NCBI RefSeq assembly: GCF_023653455.1
Contig: NZ_JAKEDR010000199.1
Coordinates: 1-5,436, forward strand
DNA from: Paraclostridium ghonii
GTDB taxonomy: Bacteria; Bacillota; Clostridia; Peptostreptococcales; Peptostreptococcaceae
Length of the DNA stretch: 5,436 nucleotides
Direction of reading: 5' to 3'
Below the pieces are notes generated by a model. It did no database searches. It saw nothing but the letters and a program-made list of their open reading frames with translations, and was not told the origin of the DNA. This document shows positions 1 through 4,685 of this stretch, piece by piece. Both the position numbers and the translations under genes were made by a program. Each line of letters starts with the position of its first letter. Within the stretch, counting starts at the first letter, position 1.

Positions 1-38
1 TTATAAGAGTATTTAGATACTCTTATAACTTATTTTTT
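1..38. terminator. Probable bidirectional Rho-independent terminator
   Basis: TTATAAGAGTAT (1-12) and ATACTCTTATAA (17-28) are perfect reverse complements around a 4-nt loop (TTAG), giving a 12-bp stem. For plus-strand transcripts a T-rich tail follows (T run at 33-38). For the minus-strand membrane-protein gene the stop codon (23-25) lies inside the stem and the matching U-tract would lie beyond the left edge, so it cannot be seen. The stem is AT-rich, which lowers its strength. Confidence 0.7.
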
Positions 39-694
39 CGTTTAAACTTAAAATCAAGGCTATTATTATCTTTAATTAAAGTAGGTATATAAATTAAAGA
101 TGTTGCTAAGGTGAATAAGAACATACTGTATAAATTATCATTTGAAAAGCTGTAATCATAATGAGCACTAGTAAAAGTGTTTAATGAAAAAGTAAATAAG
201 AAAAATAAAGAACATGCTTTTATGTTGTCAATTATACATTTAGAATTCACATAAAATTTTCTAACTCCAATTAAATAAACTAAAGAATATAAAAGTAGTA
301 ATCTAGATGATATATAAAAGAAATAAAGAATGTGTGGAAATTCAAAATATAAATCTTTAAAAAATATTAAATCACCTATAGAACAAACTATACTCCATGA
401 AAAAAACACATTGAACAAATGGTATTTTTTAAAAAGTAAAATGGCAATACATATATATATTGTTATACTTGTTATACTTATTGGTAGTGTATATAAAACA
501 TTATAACTGCCTAAAGAAACTAAGCAAATTTGTTCTAATGTAATGATGAATATAAATGATAGGCATATAATTTTTTCTACTAAATAGCTGTATGGAAGTA
601 AATTTTTAGTTAGCTTAGGCAATAAGAATAAGAATATAGCTACAAAAAGTAGAATTGTTAAATGTTGATTAGAAAAAACAAAATTAAAATTCAA
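23..694 (-). CDS. Seven-helix integral membrane protein, YwaF/TIGR02206-like (divergent)
   Basis: This 223-residue protein is almost entirely hydrophobic, with about seven membrane segments near residues 10-27, 38-58, 66-88, 92-111, 119-143, 158-174 and 190-207. It has a Lys/Arg-rich C-terminus (KFKRKNKL), expected to be cytoplasmic. Length and layout recall the YwaF/TIGR02206 (TMEM164-related) membrane proteins: an LP motif opening a helix (LPISIT, 70-75), an FPH motif (119-121), and N172 followed by AHYDYSF near the sixth helix, where the family has an N...ANYxYL-type signature. The His/Cys that I recall after LP in that family are not present, so this is a divergent member or a chance resemblance. 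The start is TTG (694-692), chosen because a strong Shine-Dalgarno AGGGGGGAG lies 4 nt upstream. It is divergent from the redox operon and no enzymatic role can be assigned. Confidence 0.6.
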   Translation of the reverse strand: MNFNFVFSNQHLTILLFVAIFLFLLPKLTKNLLPYSYLVEKIICLSFIFIITLEQICLVSLGSYNVLYTLPISITSITIYICIAILLFKKYHLFNVFFSWSIVCSIGDLIFFKDLYFEFPHILYFFYISSRLLLLYSLVYLIGVRKFYVNSKCIIDNIKACSLFFLFTFSLNTFTSAHYDYSFSNDNLYSMFLFTLATSLIYIPTLIKDNNSLDFKFKRKNKL

Positions 695-697
695 TAA

Positions 698-709
698 ACT
701 CCCCCCTAA
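698..709 (-). promoter_or_regulatory. Ribosome-binding site for the membrane-protein gene
   Basis: Read on the minus strand this is TTAGGGGGGAGT, an unusually G-rich Shine-Dalgarno in an otherwise AT-rich region. It ends a few bases before the TTG at 694, and it is the reason for accepting TTG as the start. Confidence 0.7.
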
Positions 710-753
710 CTATTTATAAGCAAGTTTAAATATGTAATCATGTCCTTTTATAC

Positions 754-759
754 ATTATA
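754..759 (-). promoter_or_regulatory. Possible -10 box for the membrane-protein gene
   Basis: The minus strand reads a perfect TATAAT here, about 60 nt upstream of the TTG start. No recognisable -35 lies 16-18 nt further upstream, so in this AT-rich stretch the match could be chance. The rest of 695-897 shows no clear promoter for the plus-strand operon either. Confidence 0.3.
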
Positions 760-882
760 TTCAAAAGTAATGGTTATGATATATAGTTTTTGAAATTTAT
801 ATAAATATTTAAGTAACAAAATAAAATTTAGATAATAAATTAATACTATAGCAGTTTAAATTAGGCATCTTAAAAATCATCT

Positions 883-890
883 AAAGGAAG
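883..890 (+). promoter_or_regulatory. Ribosome-binding site for the PyrK-like gene
   Basis: AAAGGAAG precedes a TTG codon at 898, with GGA about 9 nt upstream. No ATG in the same frame lies nearby. The Cys-rich N-terminus begins only 8 codons in, so TTG 898 is the only start that keeps it whole with a Shine-Dalgarno. Confidence 0.65.
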
Positions 891-897
891 TGGTCTT

Positions 898-1854
898 TTG
901 AAAAGAATAAGCATACAACCATGTGCTGATTGTGGGAGTAAATATTGTCCGTGCCATTTAGCATATTCTGGGGATTGTATTCAGTGTAGCTTAATCCAAG
1001 GTAGTCAAACTTGTGATTGTATTTGGCAGGGCGTATGTGTATACAATGAATTGCAGCACAATAGAAATGTAGCATGTAATGAAAAGCGAGATGTACTATG
1101 TGATATTGTAAGCAAAAAAGAATTAAAAGAAGATATATATTTACTAGAGATAAAGACTCCTAAAATATTATTAGAAGAACTATTAAATCCTGGTTCATAT
1201 ATATTATTAAGAAGTAAAGACCAAATTGACTCAAGATATAACGTACCTATATCAGTTATGGATATAGATATAGAAAATGAAATTTTAAAAGTAATAATAA
1301 AAGAAGTAGGGCACAAAACTAAATCTTTATTAAGCTTTGATAAAGTATGGGTAAGGGGACCATATTTAAATGGTGTATTAGGGCTTAAAGAATTCAAACT
1401 TACTACAAATAGCAATGTAGCAGTAATATTAAGTGGTTTATCTCAAGTAAATGCACCTAAAATAATAAAGTATATTTTGAAAAATAACAATCACGTAGAA
1501 GTATTTGTAGATACTAGAAGAACTATTTTAGATGAAGTTATAGATAAAATAAAAGAATTAAATGTAAATATACACTTTATAAACATAAAAGAAGATGAAG
1601 ATTTGATTAAAGATTATATAAGACGAAACAATGTAGAACTTGTATATAGTGGTGGGTTTAATTCTTTTAATAAAGAAATTATGAAGTTAGTAGATAGTAT
1701 TGATGAAAATATTAGATTTTCTATAGCAAATAATAATTTAATTGTATGCGGAGAAGGAATATGTGGAGGATGTACGGTTGTGATTAATGGGAAAAGAACA
1801 AAATCTTGTAAAGCTCAAATTAATGGAAGAGATTATCTAAAGAATTTAAAATAA
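898..1854 (+). CDS. PyrK-like FAD/NAD-binding [2Fe-2S] electron-transfer protein with Cys-rich N-terminal extension
   Basis: This 318-residue protein resembles dihydroorotate dehydrogenase electron-transfer subunits (PyrK) and the related sulfide-dehydrogenase-type reductases, which pass electrons between NAD(P)H, FAD and an iron-sulfur cluster in the cytoplasm. The C-terminus has the family's ferredoxin-like motif CGEGICGGC (284-292) plus C304, giving C-x4-C-x2-C-x11-C, a [2Fe-2S] ligand set. Residues ~65-160 match the FAD-binding barrel, with RYNVPIS (113-119) in place of the RPxS flavin motif. Residues ~170-265 match the NAD-binding half, but the glycine-rich loop is degenerate (SGLSQVNAP, 179-187). 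The N-terminal ~68 residues hold 11 cysteines (9, 12, 17, 19, 27, 30, 39, 41, 47, 60, 68), several as CxxC or CxC pairs, and are absent from ordinary PyrK. There are no pyr genes nearby. It lies 30 nt upstream of an FAD oxidoreductase, so it is probably that enzyme's reductase partner rather than a pyrimidine enzyme. It starts with TTG. Confidence 0.8.
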   Translation: MKRISIQPCADCGSKYCPCHLAYSGDCIQCSLIQGSQTCDCIWQGVCVYNELQHNRNVACNEKRDVLCDIVSKKELKEDIYLLEIKTPKILLEELLNPGSYILLRSKDQIDSRYNVPISVMDIDIENEILKVIIKEVGHKTKSLLSFDKVWVRGPYLNGVLGLKEFKLTTNSNVAVILSGLSQVNAPKIIKYILKNNNHVEVFVDTRRTILDEVIDKIKELNVNIHFINIKEDEDLIKDYIRRNNVELVYSGGFNSFNKEIMKLVDSIDENIRFSIANNNLIVCGEGICGGCTVVINGKRTKSCKAQINGRDYLKNLK

Positions 1855-1869
1855 AGTTGCTTTAAGTTT

Positions 1870-1876
1870 AAGGGGG
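1870..1876 (+). promoter_or_regulatory. Ribosome-binding site for the FAD oxidoreductase gene
   Basis: AAGGGGG lies 8 nt before the TTG at 1885, inside the 30-nt gap after the preceding stop codon. The GxGxxG dinucleotide-binding motif begins within eight residues of this TTG, which supports it as the true start. Confidence 0.75.
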
Positions 1877-1884
1877 AATTTAAA

Positions 1885-3168
1885 TTGGCAAAAGTAGTAG
1901 TTATAGGAGGCGGATGGGCTGGTTGTGCAGCTGCAATATCTGCAAAAAAAGCAGGAGCAGAAGTTGTTATATTAGAGAGAACAGATCTTTTATTAGGGCT
2001 TGGCAATGTTGGAGGAATAATGAGAAACAACGGAAGATATACTGCAACAGAAGAAGCTATAGCTTTAGGAGCAAGTGAATTATTTGAACTAACAGATAAG
2101 TACTCTACACATAAAGACATGGATTTTCCAGGACACAAACATTCAACTATATATAATGTTACAGAAATAGAAAAACCTGTAAGAGAAAAGATTTTAAGTA
2201 TGGGAATAGAAGTAAAATTCTTTTCTAGAGTTATAGATGTCAAATTAGAGGGGAAGAAAATAAAAGCAGTTGTTTTAGAAGATGGAGAGATTATAAGTGG
2301 AGATTCATTTGTAGAAACAACAGGAACTTCAGGGCCTATGGGTAATTGTAGTAAGTATGGTAATGGATGTGCTATGTGTGTTTTAAGATGTCCTTCGTTT
2401 GGAGGAAGAGTTAGCATAACTAGTAAGTGTGGAATAGAAGATATGTATGGTAGAAGAAATACTGGTGAGCTTGGAGCTTTTAGCGGTTCTATGAAATTGT
2501 TAAAAGAGAGCTTAAGTGAAGAGATTCAAAAAGATTTAAATGAAAAAGGATGTGCTGTAATACCTTTACCAGAAGAACTTGTAAATACGGAAAAACTTGA
2601 TATAAAAGTATGTCAGCAGTATTCTCTACCAGAGTTTGCTAAAAATTTAATTCTTATAGATACAGGTCATGCAAAACTAATGGCTCCATTTTATCCACTT
2701 GAAAAATTGAGAAAAATACCAGGATTTGAAGGAGCAATAATAGTAGATCCATACTCTGGTGGAAAAGGAAACTCTGTAAGATATTTTTCAGTTGCACCAA
2801 GAGACAATTATATGAGAGTAACAGGACTTGAAAACTTATTTGTAGGTGGAGAAAAAAGTGGATTCTTTGTAGGGCATACAGAAGCTATATGTACTGGATC
2901 TTTGGCAGGGCATAATGCAGCTAGAAATGCAATAGGTATGTATTTATTACAATTACCAACTAGTATAGCTATTGGAGACTTTATATCCCATGCTAACCAA
3001 GAATTAAAAGAAGAAAATGCAGATAGATTGAAATTTACTTTTGCAGGAAGTGTTTATTTTAATAGAATGAAAGAGTTAGGGTTTTATACTATAGATAAAA
3101 AGGAAATAGAAAATAGAGTTAAAAAGACAGGGTTGGAAGGGGTTTTTAATAAGAAAATAGTTAAGTAA
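1885..3168 (+). CDS. FAD-dependent oxidoreductase, GidA/TrmFO-like fold, with four-cysteine Fe-S-type motif
   Basis: This 427-residue cytoplasmic flavoprotein opens with a Rossmann FAD motif, GGGWAGCAAA (8-17), ending in an acidic residue at the second strand (E31). It closes with a second FAD contact, LENLFVGGEKSGFFVGH (315-331), followed by a Gly/Ala helix. This is the pattern of GidA/TrmFO and fumarate-reductase-like flavoproteins. Between them lies C155-x6-C162-x2-C165-x3-C169-P, resembling a [4Fe-4S] ligand set, with C182 shortly after and NTGELGAFSGSMKLLK (192-207) following. True MnmG and TrmFO act on tRNA and are not usually partnered with a PyrK-like gene. The tight operon with one points to an NAD(P)H-driven reductase or dehydrogenase with unknown substrate. 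The ORF looks complete. Its stop codon sits at the foot of a terminator stem now split by an insertion sequence. The fold assignment is fairly secure; the reaction is not known. Confidence 0.75.
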   Translation: MAKVVVIGGGWAGCAAAISAKKAGAEVVILERTDLLLGLGNVGGIMRNNGRYTATEEAIALGASELFELTDKYSTHKDMDFPGHKHSTIYNVTEIEKPVREKILSMGIEVKFFSRVIDVKLEGKKIKAVVLEDGEIISGDSFVETTGTSGPMGNCSKYGNGCAMCVLRCPSFGGRVSITSKCGIEDMYGRRNTGELGAFSGSMKLLKESLSEEIQKDLNEKGCAVIPLPEELVNTEKLDIKVCQQYSLPEFAKNLILIDTGHAKLMAPFYPLEKLRKIPGFEGAIIVDPYSGGKGNSVRYFSVAPRDNYMRVTGLENLFVGGEKSGFFVGHTEAICTGSLAGHNAARNAIGMYLLQLPTSIAIGDFISHANQELKEENADRLKFTFAGSVYFNRMKELGFYTIDKKEIENRVKKTGLEGVFNKKIVK

Positions 3169-3184
3169 AAAAGAAGATAGCTTT
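3167..3184 (+). terminator. Left half of the operon terminator, interrupted by the insertion sequence
   Basis: AAAAAAGAAGATAGC (3167-3181) plus TTT is the upstream arm and most of the loop of a Rho-independent terminator. The complementary arm and T-tail lie at 4494-4509, beyond the insertion sequence. Transcripts from the redox operon now enter the element antisense to its transposase genes before reaching the other arm. Confidence 0.85.
3182..3184. repeat. Target-site duplication TTT, left copy
   Basis: TTT here matches TTT at 4490-4492 on the other side of the element. A 3-bp duplication is usual for IS3-family elements. The site is a T-run, so the duplication is inferred from the symmetric fit of the terminator loop after excision. 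Confidence 0.6.
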
Positions 3185-3210
3185 TAGTTATGACCCTGTC
3201 AAGTAGACAC
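3185..3210 (+). repeat. Insertion sequence terminal inverted repeat, orfB-distal (right) end
   Basis: It starts TAGTTATGACCC and ends AGTAGACAC. Aligned with the reverse complement of 4464-4489, it matches at 17 of 26 positions, including TAGT at the tip and nine consecutive inner bases. It contains TGTCAA (3197-3202), which is TTGACA on the minus strand. Confidence 0.75.
3197..3202 (-). promoter_or_regulatory. -35 half of a circle-junction promoter
   Basis: The minus strand reads TTGACA, a perfect -35, pointing out of the element. In a circular IS3 intermediate it would face the TATAAT at 4486-4481 of the other end. Confidence 0.7.
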
Positions 3211-3225
3211 TTATAAAAAAGAAGT

Positions 3226-4062
3226 TTATGCGGCATGTATTCGGTATTCAACCGGACTCATGCCGATTTTTATTTGTATGCGCTCATGGTTGTAAAAATA
3301 GATATATTCATCTATAAGTTTTGTAATTTCTTCTGAATCTTTAGTACCAATTAAATATATCAGCTCAGATTTTAAATGACTAAAAAAACTCTCAATAGGA
3401 GCATTATCCCAGCAGTTACCTTTTCTAGACATAGATTGTATAATTCCATTATTTTTTAATTTAGATGAGTATTGTCTTCTCGTATACTGAAATCCCTGAT
3501 CAGTATGTAAAATACAGTTATTTTCTAAATTCATAGAAATAAGCTTATCTATAGTTTTTTGAACCAATAAAGTATCGTTTTTAGAACTAATATCATATGC
3601 TATAATTTCTCCATTAAATAAATCTTTAGCAGCATTCATATAGATAAACTTTCCAGGTCTATTACCAATAGGTATATAAGTTATATCCATACATATTTTT
3701 TCTAATGGTTTATTAGCAGTAAAATTTCTAGATAGTAAGTTATCTGCTATGTCTGATACCTTAAATTTACGTCTATAAATTTTCTTTCTAACAACAGATT
3801 TAATATTTAACTCATTCATTAACCTATATACTCGCTTATGATTTACTACAAATGGCAATATCTTGTTCAAATAGATACAAATTCTTTTTCTACCGTAGGT
3901 ACCTCTATATTTTTTATGTAAATCTAAAATATGATGCTTTATAATCTTATTTTCATTATCCCTATCGGTAGCTTGTATAGTTTTTTTAAGCCATTTGTAA
4001 TAACCGCTTCGCGAAACACATGCTAATTTACAAAGACTAGATATTGTATAATTATCAGACAT
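3226..4062 (-). CDS. IS3-family transposase OrfB (DDE integrase core)
   Basis: This 278-residue product is the catalytic part of an IS3-type transposase. Residues ~45-100 form the HTH_21-like region typical of OrfB (KYRGTYGRKRI, 51-61). The rve integrase core follows, with D126 (MDITYIP), D188 (HTDQGFQYT) and E224 (DNAPIESFF), 35 residues between the last two, and K231 seven after the Glu. This is a complete DD35E triad. No Shine-Dalgarno precedes the ATG at 4062. The frame is open upstream to the slip site at 4119, adding 19 codons, so the working protein is most likely the OrfAB fusion made by -1 frameshifting (about 393 residues). A short C-terminal tail ends normally and no damage is seen. 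Confidence 0.93.
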   Translation of the reverse strand: MSDNYTISSLCKLACVSRSGYYKWLKKTIQATDRDNENKIIKHHILDLHKKYRGTYGRKRICIYLNKILPFVVNHKRVYRLMNELNIKSVVRKKIYRRKFKVSDIADNLLSRNFTANKPLEKICMDITYIPIGNRPGKFIYMNAAKDLFNGEIIAYDISSKNDTLLVQKTIDKLISMNLENNCILHTDQGFQYTRRQYSSKLKNNGIIQSMSRKGNCWDNAPIESFFSHLKSELIYLIGTKDSEEITKLIDEYIYFYNHERIQIKIGMSPVEYRIHAA

Positions 4063-4088
4063 CGACTTGATAATTGTAAATATATAAC

Positions 4089-4406
4089 TTACCTTTTCTT
4101 TTCCGATAGGGTATATAACTTTTTTAAGAATTCATTCTCCATACGTAAATAATTTAACTCCTCTTCTACAGAATTAAATTTAGTTTTAGGTCTACCCTTT
4201 CGAGGTCCATTAGCTTTACCACGGGTTTCCTCATCAAAAGCAGATTTACCTTTAGAGTTATATAAATCTACCCATCTTTTAACTTGTGTTTTATTCTTTA
4301 TATCTAAAGCTCGTGCAACACTAGCTGGACTCATACCTTCATTTATATACATATCTATAGCTTTTAGTTTTAGCTCTTTACTGTATTTATTATATTTTTT
4401 ACACAT
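4089..4406 (-). CDS. IS3-family OrfA (DNA-binding helix-turn-helix protein)
   Basis: This 105-residue basic protein binds the element's ends and, when fused to OrfB, supplies the transposase's DNA-binding half. A helix-turn-helix covers residues ~8-50 (YSKELKLKAIDMY, then SPASVARALDI and a recognition helix with VKRW). A basic linker (PRKGRPK, 68-74) follows. The C-terminal leucine zipper has V80, L84, L87, L94 and L97. This is the expected layout for OrfA of IS3 elements, in which the zipper mediates multimerisation. The ATG at 4406 has a strong Shine-Dalgarno AAGGGGG (4420-4414) 7 nt upstream. That site lies inside a long inverted repeat that may hide it in read-through transcripts. The slip site falls at codons 94-96. 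OrfA alone often acts as a regulator of transposition in this family. Confidence 0.9.
   Translation of the reverse strand: MCKKYNKYSKELKLKAIDMYINEGMSPASVARALDIKNKTQVKRWVDLYNSKGKSAFDEETRGKANGPRKGRPKTKFNSVEEELNYLRMENEFLKKLYTLSEKKR
4119..4125 (-). other. Programmed -1 ribosomal frameshift site (A6G) joining OrfA to OrfB
   Basis: The minus strand reads A-AAA-AAG in the orfA frame (codons TTA AAA AAG, residues 94-96), the canonical IS3-family slippery heptamer. A -1 shift here continues into the open orfB frame (VIYPIGKEK...), giving a fusion of 96 + 19 + 278 = 393 residues. A GGAG (4140-4137) lies 11 nt before the A-run, within the range at which Shine-Dalgarno-like stimulators act in similar sites. 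orfA would otherwise stop at 4091-4089. Confidence 0.88.
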
Positions 4407-4414
4407 AGAAAAAC

Positions 4415-4480
4415 CCCCTTATGATAGTCACATTCAGCATCATTATACGATGCTTTCTTTTATGTGTCTACTATAAGGGG
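4415..4480 (-). promoter_or_regulatory. Read-through RNA structure sequestering the orfA ribosome-binding site
   Basis: In minus-strand RNA, CCCCUUAU (4480-4473) pairs perfectly with AUAAGGGG (4422-4415), which contains most of the orfA Shine-Dalgarno. The pairing continues inward to 4463/4432, giving 15 Watson-Crick pairs, one G-U pair and two mismatches over 18 positions. A hairpin inside (AGCATC 4454-4449 with GATGCT 4441-4436, loop of 7) caps it. RNA entering the element from outside would contain both strands and hide the ribosome site. Comparable protection is known for IS10 and IS50; here it is inferred. Confidence 0.65.
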
Positions 4481-4489
4481 ATTATACTA
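4464..4489 (-). repeat. Insertion sequence terminal inverted repeat, orfA-proximal (left) end
   Basis: Read on the minus strand it begins TAGTATAATCCCC and ends AGTAGACAC, pairing with 3185-3210. Most of this end has a partial inverted copy at 4415-4432 in front of orfA. Confidence 0.75.
4481..4486 (-). promoter_or_regulatory. -10 half of a circle-junction promoter
   Basis: The minus strand reads TATAAT. With the ends joined across a 3-bp spacer, TTGACA and TATAAT would be 18 bp apart (12 + 3 + 3), reading toward orfA. The expected start, 6-8 nt downstream (about 4474), lies past the CCCC strand that masks the ribosome site. Confidence 0.7.
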
Positions 4490-4509
4490 TTTTGCTATCT
4501 TCTTTTTTT
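4490..4509 (+). terminator. Right half of the interrupted operon terminator
   Basis: The sequence TTTT, GCTATCTTC (4494-4502) and T7 (4503-4509) is the downstream arm and tail matching 3167-3181. The first TTT (4490-4492) is the right copy of the target duplication. Without the insertion, the stem would be 15 bp including the A/T base with a TTTT loop, directly after the FAD oxidoreductase stop codon. Confidence 0.85.
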
Positions 4510-4579
4510 ATAGCAATAGAAATATAACATTGTTGTGAATATGTTTTTATGTATGTAAATCGGTATTTTCTGGATTATA

Positions 4580-4617
4580 GTTCTAGAACAAATCATATTC
4601 AGTGAAATCAAATCATA
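4580..4617 (+). repeat. Palindrome and direct repeats upstream of the cell-wall-binding gene
   Basis: GTTCTAGAAC (4580-4589) is a perfect 10-bp palindrome. It runs into CAAATCATA (4589-4597), repeated exactly at 4609-4617 with a 20-bp period, about two helical turns. This would suit a dimeric regulator just upstream of the proposed promoter. No known operator is recognised. Confidence 0.35.
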
Positions 4618-4618
4618 A

Positions 4619-4647
4619 TTGCGTGCTATGGTAAAAAATGGTATTCT
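4619..4647 (+). promoter_or_regulatory. Candidate promoter for the cell-wall-binding repeat gene
   Basis: TTGCGT (4619-4624) is separated by 17 nt from TATTCT (4642-4647), which has an extended -10 TG at 4639-4640. ATGGTA occurs twice, 10 bp apart (4628 and 4638), across the spacer. The predicted start near 4654 gives a leader of about 30 nt. Each hexamer is imperfect. Confidence 0.35.
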
Positions 4648-4673
4648 AAATTGGGAATTAAAATAATTAGAAA

Positions 4674-4679
4674 AAGGAG
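4674..4679 (+). promoter_or_regulatory. Ribosome-binding site for the cell-wall-binding repeat gene
   Basis: AAGGAG is a near-perfect Shine-Dalgarno, 6 nt before the ATG at 4686. It fixes the start of a gene that has no stop codon within the window. Confidence 0.85.
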
Positions 4680-4685
4680 TAAATT

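Larger units (their letters stand above)
3174..3202 (-). promoter_or_regulatory. Possible hybrid outward promoter made by the insertion
   Basis: On the minus strand, TTGACA in the element's left end (3202-3197) is followed after exactly 17 nt by TATCTT (3179-3174), which belongs to the old terminator arm. A perfect -35, ideal spacing and a 4/6 -10 could drive transcription leftward, antisense to the FAD oxidoreductase gene. Activity is inferred. Confidence 0.4.
3185..4489 (-). mobile_element. IS3-family insertion sequence, IS150-like, complete (about 1305 bp)
   Basis: The element has two overlapping-frame genes on the minus strand, orfA (HTH plus leucine zipper) and orfB (DDE integrase core), linked by an A6G slippery site. 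It is bounded by imperfect 26-bp inverted repeats (17/26 identical, the inner nine AGTAGACAC perfect) and a TTT target duplication. All catalytic residues, reading frames and ends are present, so it looks capable of transposition. It sits in the loop of the redox operon's terminator. The exact ends are inferred from the repeats and the reconstructed target and could be off by a base. The subgroup call rests on gene layout and the A6G motif; only a database search would name the element. Confidence 0.9.

Noticed and set aside
784..798. CodY-like box upstream of the redox operon
   Set aside because: It matches only about 11 of 15 positions of the consensus in a very AT-rich stretch, which is expected by chance.
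790..855. Sigma-A promoter for the redox operon (TTGAAA at 790, or TACTAT at 844)
   Set aside because: Neither hexamer has a partner at 16-18 bp spacing, so no promoter is called.
881..1415. Minus-strand open frames opposite the PyrK-like gene (881-1075 and 1005-1415)
   Set aside because: They are antisense to a gene with clear family motifs and lack recognisable domains or ribosome sites.
1833..2417. 194-codon minus-strand frame opposite the FAD oxidoreductase
   Set aside because: It is a shadow of the real gene; its Pro/Ser-rich composition reflects the reverse complement of the flavoprotein coding sequence.
3202..3225. Terminator downstream of orfB within the element (T-rich tract on the minus strand)
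   Set aside because: There is a T run but no convincing stable stem before it.
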